Assembly (NCBI GenBank): GCA_021014325.1
Contig: CM037472.1
Coordinates: 22,925,063-22,989,062 of the forward strand
Length of the DNA: 64,000 nucleotides
Direction of reading: 5' to 3'
Source of the DNA: Plazaster borealis
Lineage: Eukaryota; Echinodermata; Asteroidea; Forcipulatida; Labidiasteridae
The translations under genes were made by a program, and so were the position numbers. Below the pieces are notes generated by a model that saw only the letters and a program-made list of their open reading frames with translations, searched no databases and was not told the origin of the DNA. The first letter of the stretch is position 1. Every line of letters starts with the position of its first letter. Shown piece after piece: positions 41,865 through 52,906 of the stretch.

Positions 41865-43853
41865 TTATTCTTGCTCTGAAACAACTTGGTAGATTTTTAG
41901 TGATTCTGCTACTGCCACTACAAGATGGCCAGATGGTGTGTATGTGATGTCTCTGACATCACCACAATCCTCAATGACACATCCAATGTACTTGCCATCA
42001 AGACTGTACTGACATATTCTATCATTTTTTCTTCTTTTTATATATTGAGCAACAAAGATACTACCATCATTATCACAGCACACACGAGAGAATCTTTCCA
42101 ACTGATCGCTATATACTGAGAACACCTTTCCACCCTTATAATCAACTGAGTGTAAATGATTATTCCATGTACTGATGTAGATAATCTGCTCCTTGTATAA
42201 AGTCAAAGATTGTACACCATCAAAAAAAGGAGTAACACTAATAGAGAGTGTTCTGATGTGTGATCCACCGGGGTTGTATAGTGAGATCATTTGCTTGAAT
42301 AAACAACCTGAATAATAACCCACTGCTATGAGATTGTTTTCATCCACTGCAAGGCATGATGGTGAGGAGTCTCTTACACTTAGTTGGAACTGATAGAGGG
42401 GCATATATTTCTTGTTAAAGACCTTAACATTTTCTTTGTCAAGCACAATTAGGTGATCGTTATTGTCCACAGTGAGTGCTATTGGTTTAGTAAGACCTTT
42501 AACTTCTAATCTTTGCCAGCAGAGAATAGATTGTGATTTATTTGCTGCTGATTCAGGTTTTAATGCAAACAATGCATTGTGTCCTGTATCTAATACTACT
42601 ATTTCATTGGTGGAGAAAGCTGCAACAGACTTTACTTCCTTAAATTTGGTGATGCCAAATTTACCGAAACTTTCCTTCAGTTTCCACTTCTTACTTGTAT
42701 GAATTGTTTCATGTTTCTTGGCCTGAGTCTCTGCTATAGCTTGCTGCTCATCTTCCAGCACCATTCTTCCCACTGACCTTTCACCTTCTTCAAACTCAAA
42801 AAAGGAAAGCCTGTCAGACACAATCTCGCCCTGTTTCTTAGTCAGTTCATCAAGATTGTTTATTAGTTTCAGCTTGAAATCCAGAATCTCATGGGAGCTT
42901 GCTTGTGTCATGAACTGATTCACTTCATCTAGCTTGTGCTCTACCTGGGTCACCTCTTTTCTGTTGGTTGCCTCTGCAGTTTCAAATGTCTGGACTCTGT
43001 CTTTGTAAACACTCTCTGCCTCTTCCTTCAGCTGCTTTTCCTCATTGGTGATCTTTGCTATCTCCTTGGCAGCCTTCTGGGAGATTTTCTTATTGGTTTC
43101 AGCATATGAAGATTCCAGTTTCTTGCGAGACTCACTAGCTTGTTCTATGGCAGTTTGAATACCTGCCTTGCATTTCTCAGCGTTTGTCACCAGTTCTGCG
43201 ACTTCCTGTTTGCATTTGTCTAAAGCCTCAGGTATGCCAATGAGGTCATGTTTTGGGTTTCCATGATCAAGAATGGTACAAGTTGTGCATTCTAACTTCT
43301 GGCATGTGTTGCAGTAGATGTTCAGAGTCTGATCGCTGTGCTTGCCACACTTTGGAATGTATTCCCTGATTTTACTGCGGTAGGTTACTACACCTGATTG
43401 CAGTTGAGCAAGTGTGTAGGTTTGATGTGATTTCAAGACAGCCATATGCTGATGTGCTTGTTCACATTCTTGACAAATAAAATGTTCACAGTCAATACAT
43501 CTGGAAACAGCTGTATGATCTCTTTCACAGGCTTGACATTTGACCTCTGACCCATGACCTTCCATGAGTTGCTCCTGAACAGTAAACTCATCCACCAGGG
43601 CATTCAGTTTAAAGTCCTTAGGTAGACTGTCAACCTTGTTGTCTTGTAGTGTTGTTTTCTTTCTGCACAGAGGACACAGTAGGATGGAGTTGTTTGGATC
43701 TTGTTGGTGAAGCTCCTTGAGGCATGTGAAGCAGAAGCTGTGAAGACAGTCTAGCATTGTAGGATCGATGAAGCGATTGGTGCATTTTGGACATTCTAGA
43801 TGATCCTTACTGATCTTATCAAGCACTGAATGGACTGTGATACTGGCAGCCAT
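41865..43853 (-). CDS. TRIM56-like RING/B-box/coiled-coil/beta-propeller protein, copy 1
   Basis: An intron-free frame of 662 codons. The RING finger has C21-x2-C24, C36, H38, C41, C44, C60, C63. B-box 1 spans about 106-143 (CQAC, CIDC, CQEC). B-box 2 spans 169-202 (C169-x2-H172, C181, C184, C189, C192, H197, H202). A coiled coil covers about 205-335, and a C-terminal region of about 270 residues has NHL/beta-propeller-like strands (LTVDNNDHLIVLD, SCLAVDENNLIAVGY, VCCDNDGSIFVAQY). Proteins of this plan are E3 ubiquitin ligases whose propeller binds substrates or nucleic acid. Several act in innate immunity. Residue 23, just before the second zinc cysteine, is Lys here (CPKC) but Ile in the other copies. 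A CCCAACAG acceptor lies 29 bases before the ATG, so a 5' UTR intron is likely. Confidence 0.95.
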   Translation of the reverse strand: MAASITVHSVLDKISKDHLECPKCTNRFIDPTMLDCLHSFCFTCLKELHQQDPNNSILLCPLCRKKTTLQDNKVDSLPKDFKLNALVDEFTVQEQLMEGHGSEVKCQACERDHTAVSRCIDCEHFICQECEQAHQHMAVLKSHQTYTLAQLQSGVVTYRSKIREYIPKCGKHSDQTLNIYCNTCQKLECTTCTILDHGNPKHDLIGIPEALDKCKQEVAELVTNAEKCKAGIQTAIEQASESRKKLESSYAETNKKISQKAAKEIAKITNEEKQLKEEAESVYKDRVQTFETAEATNRKEVTQVEHKLDEVNQFMTQASSHEILDFKLKLINNLDELTKKQGEIVSDRLSFFEFEEGERSVGRMVLEDEQQAIAETQAKKHETIHTSKKWKLKESFGKFGITKFKEVKSVAAFSTNEIVVLDTGHNALFALKPESAANKSQSILCWQRLEVKGLTKPIALTVDNNDHLIVLDKENVKVFNKKYMPLYQFQLSVRDSSPSCLAVDENNLIAVGYYSGCLFKQMISLYNPGGSHIRTLSISVTPFFDGVQSLTLYKEQIIYISTWNNHLHSVDYKGGKVFSVYSDQLERFSRVCCDNDGSIFVAQYIKRRKNDRICQYSLDGKYIGCVIEDCGDVRDITYTPSGHLVVAVAESLKIYQVVSEQE

Positions 43854-44177
43854 ATTTGAAGTTATCTGGTTAGAATCTTTCCCTGTTGGGACAGAGAAGT
43901 CAAATGATTGTATTTGTTACTAATCTAGATGTACCGTAATTTGCTGCAGATAAGGCGCTCAGCGCATAAGGCGCAGTATCTCAAATTACCAAAATAAAAT
44001 CCAAGGGTTATCAGATAAGACGCTTCGCCGCATAAGGTGCAATATACCTTTCACATTTTACACATTGCGAGGTCACATACTGCTTGTCCATCAACACATA
44101 CAGGGGTCATTGTGTTGGTATAAGCACACTTACCATAGCGCAAAGGGATCGTAATTTTTTAATCACGAAGACGAGTA

Positions 44178-44857
44178 AAAGAAATAAATTCCCCATTCCT
44201 CCCATCACCTTCGATAATTCATCTATTCAACCAATTCAAAGTGCTCGGAACCTCGGGGTTATCCTGGATCAACATCTTACTATGACAAACCACATCAACA
44301 ACATATGTCGTGCCTCTTCCTTCGGCTTACACAAAATAGGACAGATTAGACAGTTTTTGGATCAACCAACAACAGAAAGGTTGAACCATGCATTCGTGAT
44401 GAGCCGCATAGACAACTGTAACAGCCTTCTCAATGGATTACCAGACTCACAACTCAACAAACTTCAACGCATACAAAATTCGGCTGCTAGGATGATCACC
44501 AAAACACACTTATATGAACCCATTTCACCGGTCTTACATCAGCTGCATTGGCTACCAGTAAAATCCCGGATAACTTTTAAAATATTGGTTATGATCTACA
44601 AATGCACACATGAAACGGCCCCGGTTTACCTCCAAGAATTAATCAGCAATTATCATCCATCAAGGACTCTTAGCTCCAGCAACAAAGATCTTCTCACTCC
44701 GCATCCAGTTCTCACAAAATCATACGGTCAATGTGCCTTCAAATTTACTGCTCCTGAACTATGGAACAATATACCACACCAAATCAAAAACTGCCCCACC
44801 CTGGAACAATTTAAATCGCAATTAAAAACACACCTGTTCACCCACCCAAGCGCATAG
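44178..44857 (+). pseudogene. LINE reverse transcriptase, C-terminal fragment
   Basis: Open for over 220 codons with the hallmarks of CR1/L2-type ORF2 thumb and tail: ARNLGVILDQHLTMTNHI, RIQNSAARMI, PVLHQLHWLPVKSRITFK, ILVMIYKCTHETAPVYL, APELWNNIP and FKSQLKTHLF. The catalytic part is missing. The frame extends upstream to an ATG at 44084 only by chance, in sequence belonging to the older transposon. Confidence 0.85.
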
Positions 44858-44912
44858 AGACTTCTTTTGTATTATGCGCTTTATAAGAACTGTTTATTAT
44901 TATTATTATTAA
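44178..44912 (+). mobile_element. 5'-truncated CR1/L2-like LINE
   Basis: Absent from the matching place in unit 3 (around 60518), where GACGAGTAAAA runs directly into CATTACTGC. It ends with GCGCTTTATAAGAACTG and an (ATT)n tail. It encodes the C-terminal part of a reverse transcriptase ORF. Confidence 0.85.
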
Positions 44913-45443
44913 CATCACTGCTATTATTTTTTCCATGTTCGTTTTAAAGATTTTTTCTAAAACCATAGCTTTACAGTTTTTTCGTTTTAGTCAACGAGGG
45001 CGTGCAGATAAACGTTTTCGCAACGTTTCCCAATGAATTGGCTGCTAGTCTTTGCTATCTCGCTTTTTTGACTACTACAATACTTGCAAGAACCAACGAA
45101 TGCTAGAGGGTGTTTTTTTAATAATGCTTTCACATCACAGACATATAGGTATTATATGTCCGTGTTTCACATTAGGAACGTACGCCCTCTGTTGGCGAAC
45201 TTCACGATAACATTCAAAAACGACTTGTTTAATAAAGACTAGTACCTGTTGTATAGCTGTGTACTGTGTACAGCATTGATTGTCGTTATTATTGTGGGCA
45301 GCAGCATGGCCAGTGACTTCGTTCTTTGGTAAGTTTCGTCAAAAATGTGAACGGTTTAGGTTTTATTTTAAGAAAAATGTGACATGTAGAATTACCCTAA
45401 GATTTCACATTGTAATCATCACAAAGAACTCAATCGAAAGTCA

Positions 45444-45461
45444 GATAAGACGCGTCTTATC
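45444..45461 (+). repeat. Perfect 18-bp palindrome GATAAGACGCGTCTTATC
   Basis: Self-complementary over 18 bases. It lies at the inner edge of the right terminal repeat of the 43934-45476 element, whose left end carries the related GATAAGGCGC. Confidence 0.9.
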
Positions 45462-46169
45462 CACAGGAAATTATGGTACTCAAAATTTCAGTTTTTGTAT
45501 CTTTCATGTGTCAAATGATTTAGGTACAGTGTACTAGCATAGTACATGTACATGTAAGACAATGTGTTCGAGCCATGTTCTTACACATTTAGTACGTAAA
45601 TTACGCATTGTACATTTACTTGCAATACTATGTTACCACCTTTGATTAATGTGCTGACTGGGGTAAGGGTGAGGCTCCAAACTTTAGCACCTCTTCTGGT
45701 TCATGGACATTTAGGCCTAACGTATTCATATCTGTTTTGAGTAACTACTTAACTGCCTTTTTGGAGTTTTGCCTCTGACAGCAACAATGAGTTACCCTGT
45801 TTAAAAAAATGTGTTGTGCTGAATGTCTATGTTTGTGTTTATAGTCAACCCAAGGGCTGCATGTACCCCAAGATAAAAATCCTGGTTATGTCACTGATTG
45901 CCACGGTCACTTTGACTGCTATGATCATATGCTACGACTATGCAAATTAATATATCATTTAAGAAGTAAAATGTAGAAGTAGGCCCAAAGTTTTCCCTGT
46001 TTCTGGAAATAACAGGTACCTCAACCATGAAGGAAGGAAAAGATCCTTCCTCCATGCTTCAACTGACTATAGGCCTATAGCATAGGTAAGTGATACAGCT
46101 TACCAGGCAGTGTAGAGTTTGAATGTTGAGTACATTAGCATCCCATGGTCAACAAAAGAAAAGATAGCT

Positions 46170-46440
46170 GTAAAGCTCTTTTCACACTAACAAGCCAATT
46201 CCTAGGAAATAAAACCCCAGGAAATTCCAGGGGAATTATAACCCACCGCCATCCCATGTTCCTTTTCACCAAATTGATGCTATTTTCCCTGGAAAATGAA
46301 CAGTGAAGATGCAAACCCGGGGGTTATCTGGCTTAACCCTACTCTCAAGCAGGGATAGCTATTTCCCAATAGCAATTCAAGTGTGAAAAGGTCAAATAAA
46401 TCTTCCCAGGAAATTCAGGTAGTGTGAAAAGGAGCTTAAG
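46170..46440 (+). repeat. MITE with CTTTTCACACTA termini, unit 1
   Basis: Left TAAAGCTCTTTTCACACTAA, right GGTAGTGTGAAAAGGAGCTT. The interior has repeated CCAGGAAATTCC-like segments. Also present in unit 2 (53241-53543), so it was there before the duplication. Confidence 0.75.
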
Positions 46441-47520
46441 AAGTTTGTTCTGATGATAACTAAAGTTGAACAGAAAATCAACAACTGTTTTTCATGCATG
46501 CATAAAAAGTCAGTGATTGTGCGACAACTTTGTCAACAATCACAGGAATAACCATTTTACCTCATTCACAAATAATTGTCCCTCTACTTCATGGACTAAC
46601 ACAGTACTTGCGATTGTATAAGGTAAGCAAATGATTGATGTCGTTTGGAGGTCTTTCTTCATCCGTTAATCCAACACTTTGTGACTTCTGGTGTTTTATC
46701 CACAACCTCCTGTGGTACACTATTCAATGTACATGTATGTGCTGGGTCTGTGTTGTTCATGCATACACACATATACAATACTGAATACACTGCTGTACTT
46801 GAAGTTGGCACATTGCTCATGGATCCCTGGGAAAAAAAATCCCCTTTCTATGTATAGATTGGATGATGTCAGTCATGTGTGGTTATGCAAAATGTATGAT
46901 GCTGTATCTACACCTAAAGTGTGATGTGTCTCGTGTACATTCTACACTGTATTTTGAGCATCGATGTGTACATTCTACATTGTACTTTGAGCATCGATGA
47001 GTGGAAGATTTCAAGCTGATTACTGATTTGAACCAAAAACAAAGGCTTCAAAACAATGCTCTATATAAATATATCATTTCTTACAACCCCAAATATATAC
47101 ATACATCTCCCTTGAACAATTACGTTGTACAGCCTCAAAACATCTGTGGGTTTGAGCATTCACAAAGCACTTTCAAACAAACTTCCACAACTCACACATC
47201 GCTTGGCCGAAGTTGGGGGGATGGGGCGATGGGGGAGGGGATATTGCGCAATCAATTGCAAAAGCGTTTTGGGTATACATGTACTCCATTTTTAAAAGAG
47301 GTGATTACTGTTAACAGAAAAGAAAACCATATATACTGTTGAAATGCTTTCAATCGGCACTGAAAACTTAACAGTATAGGTTTTACAATTTCAAAGGGTG
47401 GTATAGTTTTATATAAAATGCATAAAAATATTACCAGACATTTTTCATTGACGGTGAACAAGCATGAATGTGTCGAGGTGGGAAGTTCATTACAAAACCT
47501 CTCCCCTAAAATGGGTACAA

Positions 47521-49240
47521 ATATGCTGTTTAGCACTTGGATTCATCAAGTGTACAGTATACGAGGCTGAAGCACATAAAAACCACAGGTTCAAGAGGTG
47601 TATATTGGTCTAGTGTTCAAAGACTTTATTACTTTATTATGACGACTCTCACAGAAACACCCAGATCTTAATGCAGCGCCTCAAAACAGTGGCGACTGGA
47701 ACGTAAACAGAAACAGACCCCTGAATAGAATTAAAGTACAAAACAAAGGTTTAAAATACACAAATAATGTAATAGACCTTATACACAGTACAATTCAGCA
47801 CACTGCCACCAGTTAGAAAGTTCAACCTTGGTTCAGGGTGTATATGTAATAGTATTTTGGTTACTAGAGAATTTGTAACACACCAGGACTACACACACAC
47901 AAACAGCCATCATCACAAAGCTTAGGGAACCTTGTGTTGCCATGGTTACACCTTTGGAACTATAGTACAGTGTGATATAATAAACAACATTCTAACCACA
48001 GCTAAGTAAAGGAAAAAAGTTTCTTGAATTGGACTTTAACTGTAAAATACTGTAGAAAACACTCTGGGTTACCGGAAATGCATAACAAAATATGAATAAT
48101 CAAATAAACTGAACAAGTTACAAGCTAACCTGAACACTTTCAGCAACAACTTAAACTCCTCCTACATGTATACTCACATGAGCACCATGCTCAGGCTGAT
48201 GTACTGTAAGCTAGAGTTTATAATAAACAAGGAACATCTTATTAGTTGAACACAACATTGGATATTTAATTCATTTAACTTCATAGCAGATTAATTGATT
48301 ATTTCCACCGAAATGGAACTCAAAAGATCAACTTATTTCGACTTCAAGAACACAGTTATAAATCTTAAGGATTAAACTATAAATAAAGGTTGTTTTGAAG
48401 CATACTCAAAAAGATAAGTGCTCTGACAGTAAAACAAATTCCATGAAATTAATCACTTGTAGAATGATGTTAAATCTTTATCTTTGTGATTCGATTAAAC
48501 ATAATAACAGATTAAAACAAGAAATTGTCACAACTACAATTCTAACTTAAATATCAAAGATCAAATTTCACCCCTAGATGTGGTTGTGAAGATTGTCTCT
48601 CCATGCTCAGATATGGCAATTGATGGAAAAGTCTCATCAAATCAGAATGACTTTTGACTCTCTGTGCAACACCTTATAAACCCTAAAAATCTGCTGGTCT
48701 GTGACGCCAGACAATATCTGATTGGTTAATCACCGAAGAACACTGAATATTTGTAATGTCTAAAGTTGTCTTAAATGTTGCCATTGGTCAATCCGCAATG
48801 TATTTTGCATAGATCACCCATTCTGGGGTTGTGTAACTTAAGATTTTGCTGATTGTGGGGAAATCTTCCAGGAGCTGTATTCAACCTTTAGAGTTGATTG
48901 TTTCATCCTTCAAGAGGCACTAAACTATGCAATCCAAAATAAGTGTGAAGACTGTGGAAATACAGAGGAATTATAAAGGACTGGCTCGTCATCTTAAAAT
49001 GATTTACTGTGGTTAGCAATTCTGTGAGCCCTTATTAAGGTGGAACAATTTCTGAATTCAAATAGGGTTTCACAATGACTATTTGAAACACGCCAGATAA
49101 TCAAGATTGAGGAATTCTATTAAATATATTAAAGGAGGGCAATTTCTATTTCTATTTATAGAGTGATACATTTACATTCTTTTTAAAATTTTAAATTTAA
49201 AAGCGTCAATTGTGTTTATTTCTGCTGTTTAATGTGGACA
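47521..49240 (-). repeat. Duplicated distal block, unit 1
   Basis: 1.7 kb matching 55202-56600 of unit 2 from TATGCTGTTTAGCACTTGG to TTTCTGCTGTTTAATGTGG. Unit 2 lacks about 355 bases (47763-48117 here), lost between short AAGTTACA/AAATAATG-type ends. The first 145 bases begin TGTACAG and end CAAAACA and are followed by GTGGCGACTGGAACG, which could be an LTR plus primer site. No second LTR was found. Confidence 0.7.
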
Positions 49241-49244
49241 ATCA

Positions 49245-49675
49245 GATAATAATAATAATAATAATAATAATGCAGTTCTTATATAGCTTATACTCCGATC
49301 AGGTGTCCAGCAGTCAGTCAGTATTTTTATCTAGTAAGTGTGTAAGTTTAAGTGTGAATGAGAGACTTTCTTGCATAGCATGTACCAATGGTTTACAAGG
49401 TGCTGTGGCGCAATGCACAGCCAATCAACCACACACACCGAACCGAACCCTTTACGATTTCTTCTTTACGCAAAGCACACATCACAACACACAGCACATA
49501 CACAACACATGGGACCCTCGGGCGCAAGAGGATGTGTTTAAGTGTCTTGCTTGACAGTGTCACAAGGACACAAGACACCCACACACACATCAGAACACAC
49601 AACCCACACTCTGGTGTTCTTATCCGCCGGCGCTGGTGTTCACACGCTTCCACGACGACACACAAACTACATTGA
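49245..49675 (-). repeat. (ATA)n run and reverse retroelement tail
   Basis: Nine ATA-type triplets (49246-49271) followed by TGCAGTTCTTATATAGC, which in reverse resembles the 3' end of the LINE copies. A CA-rich stretch follows (49425-49670) with open frames on both strands that reflect low complexity. Confidence 0.5.
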
Positions 49676-49970
49676 AATTTGCTTGAAAATTCTACTTTTC
49701 AGTACCTAAATTGTCAACATTTTTTAAAGAGGTCACTGCCCCCTTAACCCCCGGAAGGGGGCCCCGGCACACCTCTCCTTCAGCTCGGGACAAACCTACA
49801 ACTTGGTTGGGGTAATTAATAGTTAATCGCTATTTTCCAGTTTGTTGTTTCTGTAACCCATTCTCATGCCTGCAGATTGAAAGCAGGGAGACCAAACTAA
49901 AAACAGATTGTTCAGATGATGCCCACAACCCTCTTTCTTTGACTGTACACTTAATTTCCTTATCTGTGTC

Positions 49971-49976
49971 TTTATT
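49971..49976 (-). terminator. Poly(A) signal, TRIM copy 2
   Basis: AATAAA on the - strand about 340 bases after the stop codon, in the context shared by all three copies. Confidence 0.5.
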
Positions 49977-50312
49977 TTGTTTTTGGTTGGTTTCAATTGA
50001 TGGGATTCTCCCTTGTTATTTTAAACAGTGTATCTATGACAACCTTGCAAACTAATACAGCATGCAGTGTATCAAAATTATGTCTTTAAATTTTGTTTTC
50101 CATTCACATTGTATGTTTTTGTCAAAAATGTGACGTGACTAAGTCTCCTTTGGAGGAGCCAGCACTTGTAAGGGCAATGCTACATTTACAGGAACTAGTG
50201 TAATGTGCGCGCTAAGATATTATTGGTTCAGTTGTTTTGTTTTTTATTGTTCACGTGAAAAATTTTAAAATTTAAAGACATAATTTTGTTTTTTATTGTT
50301 TTAAGTGAGGTC

Positions 50313-52277
50313 TTATTCTTGCTCTGAAACAACTTGGTAGATTTTTAGTGATTCTGCTACTGCCACTACAAGATGGCCAGATGGTATGAATGTGATGTCA
50401 TAGGCCTTACCACAATCCTCAATGACACATCCAATGTACTTGCCTTCAAGACTGTACTGACATATTCTATTGGTTACCATTCTTCCAATATATTGAGCAA
50501 CAAAGATACTACCATCATTATCACAGCAAACACCAGAGGATCCTTCATTCTGATCGCTATTTACTGAGAACACCTTTCCACCCTTATAATCAACTGAGTA
50601 TAAATGATTCTTCCATAAACTGATGTAGATAATCTGCTCCTTGTATAAAGTCAAAGATTGTACACTACCAAAAGCAGGAGAGAGTGTTCTGATGAGTGAT
50701 CCATCAGGGTTGTATAGTGAGATCATTCGTTTTGCTGAATAACCCACTGCTATGAGATTGTTTTCATCCACTGCAAGGCATGATGGTAAGAAGCCTATTT
50801 CACTTAGTTGGAACTGATAGAGGGGCATATATTTCCTGTTAAAGACCTTAACATTTTCTTTGTCAAGCACAATTAGGAGATCGTTATTGTCCACAGTGAG
50901 TGCTGTTGGTTTAGTAAGACCTTTGACTTCTAATCTTTGCGGGCAGAGAATAGATTGTGATTTATTTGCAGCTAATTGAGGTTTTAATGCAAACAATGCA
51001 TTGTGTTTTGTATCTAATACTACTATTTCATTGTCGGAGAAAGCTGCAACAGACTTTACTCCCCCAAGTTTTGTGTTGCCAAAGTCATCAAAACTTTCCT
51101 TCAGTTTCCACTTCTTATTTGTACGTATTGTTTCATGTTTGTTGGGCTGAGTCTCTGCTATAGCTTGCTGCTCATATTCCAGCACCATTCTTCCCACTGA
51201 CCTTTCACCTTCTTCAAACTCAAAAAAGGAAAGCCTGTCAGACACAATCTCACCCTGTTTCTTAGTCAGTTCATCAAGATTGTTTATAAGTTTCAGCTTG
51301 AAATCCAGAATCTCATGGGAGCTTGCTTGTGTCATGAACTGATTCACTTCATCTAGCTTGTGCTCTACCTGGGTCACCTCTTTTCTGTTGGTTGCCTCTG
51401 CAGTTTCAAATGTCTGGACTCTGTCTTTGTAAACACTCTCTGCCTCTTCTTTCAGCTGCTTTTCCTCCTCGGTGATCTTTGCTATCTCCTTGGCAGCCTT
51501 CTGGGAGATTTTCTTATTGGTTTCAGCATATGAAGATTCCAGTTTCTTGCGAAACTCGCTAGCTTGTTCTATGGCAGTTTGAATACCGGCCTTGCATTTC
51601 TCAGCGTTTGCCACCAGTTCTGCGACTTCCTGTTTGCATTTGTCTAAAGCCTCAGGTATGCCAATGAGGTCATGTTTTGGGTTTCCATGACCGAGTATGG
51701 TACAAGTTGTGCATTCTAACTTCTGGCATGTGTTGCAGTAGATGTTCAGAGTCTGATCGCTGTGCTTGCCACACTTTGGAATGTATTCCCTGATTTTACT
51801 GCGATAGGTTACTACACCTGATTGCAGTTGAGCAAGTGTGTAGATTTGATGTGATTTCAAGACAGCCATATACTGATGTGCTTGTTGACATTCTTGACAA
51901 ATAAAATGTTCACAGTCGATACATCTGGAAACAGCTGTATGATCTCTTTCACAGGCTTGACATTTGACCTCTGACCCATGACTCTCCATGAGTTGCTCCT
52001 GAACAGTAAACTCATCCACCAGGGCATTCAGTTTAAAATCCTTAGGTAGACTGCCAACTGTGTTGTCTTGTAGTGTTGTTTTCTTTCTGCACAGAGGACA
52101 CAGTAGGATGGAGTTGTTTGCATCTTGTTGGTGAAGCTCCTTGAGGCATGTGAAGCAGAAGCTGTGAAGACAGTCTAGCATTGTAGGATCCATGAAGCGA
52201 TTGGTGCATATTGGACATTCTAGATGATCCTTACTGATCTTATCAAGCACTGAATGGACTGTGATACTGGCAGCCAT
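50313..52277 (-). CDS. TRIM56-like RING/B-box/coiled-coil/beta-propeller protein, copy 2
   Basis: 654 codons, intron-free. The RING has CPIC at residues 21-24 and all eight zinc ligands, and both B-boxes are complete. In B-box 2 the residue before the His ligand is Gly (ILGHG) where copies 1 and 3 have Asp. The coiled coil is almost identical to the other copies. The propeller is shorter than in copy 1 by two small losses (GYSAKRMIS; LSPAFGSVQS). It ends IYQVVSEQE like copy 1. The CCCAACAG acceptor upstream of the ATG is conserved, so the transcript probably starts in a separate 5' exon. Predicted cytoplasmic E3 ligase. Target unknown. Confidence 0.95.
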   Translation of the reverse strand: MAASITVHSVLDKISKDHLECPICTNRFMDPTMLDCLHSFCFTCLKELHQQDANNSILLCPLCRKKTTLQDNTVGSLPKDFKLNALVDEFTVQEQLMESHGSEVKCQACERDHTAVSRCIDCEHFICQECQQAHQYMAVLKSHQIYTLAQLQSGVVTYRSKIREYIPKCGKHSDQTLNIYCNTCQKLECTTCTILGHGNPKHDLIGIPEALDKCKQEVAELVANAEKCKAGIQTAIEQASEFRKKLESSYAETNKKISQKAAKEIAKITEEEKQLKEEAESVYKDRVQTFETAEATNRKEVTQVEHKLDEVNQFMTQASSHEILDFKLKLINNLDELTKKQGEIVSDRLSFFEFEEGERSVGRMVLEYEQQAIAETQPNKHETIRTNKKWKLKESFDDFGNTKLGGVKSVAAFSDNEIVVLDTKHNALFALKPQLAANKSQSILCPQRLEVKGLTKPTALTVDNNDLLIVLDKENVKVFNRKYMPLYQFQLSEIGFLPSCLAVDENNLIAVGYSAKRMISLYNPDGSLIRTLSPAFGSVQSLTLYKEQIIYISLWKNHLYSVDYKGGKVFSVNSDQNEGSSGVCCDNDGSIFVAQYIGRMVTNRICQYSLEGKYIGCVIEDCGKAYDITFIPSGHLVVAVAESLKIYQVVSEQE

Positions 52278-52906
52278 CTTTGAAGTTATCTTGTTAGAAT
52301 CTTTCCCTGTTGGGACAGAGAGGTCAAATGATTGTATTTGTTAGTAATCTAGATGTACTCATAATTTCAGTTTTTTTATCTTTCATGTGTCAAATGATTT
52401 AGGTACAGTGTACTTGCACATAGTACGTGTAAGACAATGTGCTCGAGCCATGTTCTTACACACTTAGTCCGTAAATTTCGCATTGTACATGAACATGTTC
52501 TTACTTACAATCATGTTACCACATTTGATTAATGTGCTGACTGATGGGGTGGGTGACTGGGTGAGGCTCCAAACTTTAGCACCTCTTCTGGTTCAGGTAC
52601 ATGTGGGCCTATGTGTTTCATATCTGTTTCGAGAAACTACTTAACTTCCTTTTTGGAGTTTTGCCTCAGACAGCAACTTTTGAGTGACCCTGTTTAAAAA
52701 AAAGGTTAAATGCTGAATTTCTATGTTTGCAGTTATAGTCAACTCAAAGGCTGCATGTACTTCAAGATGAAAATCCTGGTTATGTCGCTGATTGCCACAG
52801 TCACTTTGACTGCAACGATCATATGCTACGACTTTGCAAATATATCATAAATTTAAGAAGTAAAATGTAGTGGAAGGCCCAAGTTTTCCCTGTTTCTGGA
52901 AATAAC

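Larger units (their letters stand above)
43934..45476 (+). mobile_element. TA-flanked Tc1/mariner- or pogo-like non-autonomous element, unit 1
   Basis: Termini CCGTAATTTGCTGCAGATAA and TTATCCACAGGAAATTATGG are imperfect inverted repeats with TA on each side (43932-43933, 45477-45478). Unit 2 has the unoccupied site: AGATGTACTCATAATTTCAG at 52351-52370. The same element occupies the same site in unit 3 (from 60270). About 740 bp of this copy is a later LINE insertion. No transposase seen. Confidence 0.85.
41314..49700 (-). repeat. Segmental duplication unit 1
   Basis: From the shared block starting TTCAGTACCTAAATTGTCAA (about 41314) to the same block of unit 2 (about 49700). It comprises a TRIM 3' flank, TRIM copy 1, a TA-flanked transposon with a LINE inside it, shared upstream sequence (45479-46860), a unit-specific segment, and a shared distal block (47521-49240). 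Homologous pieces lie in the same order in unit 2, and most of them in unit 3. Confidence 0.85.
43854..50312. other. Between TRIM copies 1 and 2
   Basis: No further host gene supported. In order: TA-flanked transposon (43934-45476) with nested LINE (44178-44912), duplicated TRIM-upstream sequence with a MITE (46170-46440), unit-specific sequence (46860-47520) with a 113-codon frame of no recognisable family, the shared distal block (47521-49240), a reverse retroelement tail (49245-49675) and the 3' flank of TRIM copy 2. Confidence 0.65.

Noticed and set aside
47001..47342. 113-codon frame between TRIM copies
   Set aside because: No domain, no splice context, and it lies in a unit-specific AT-rich segment.
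49388..49675. Overlapping frames in a CA-rich stretch
   Set aside because: Frames arise from low-complexity CACACA-type sequence. No protein family.
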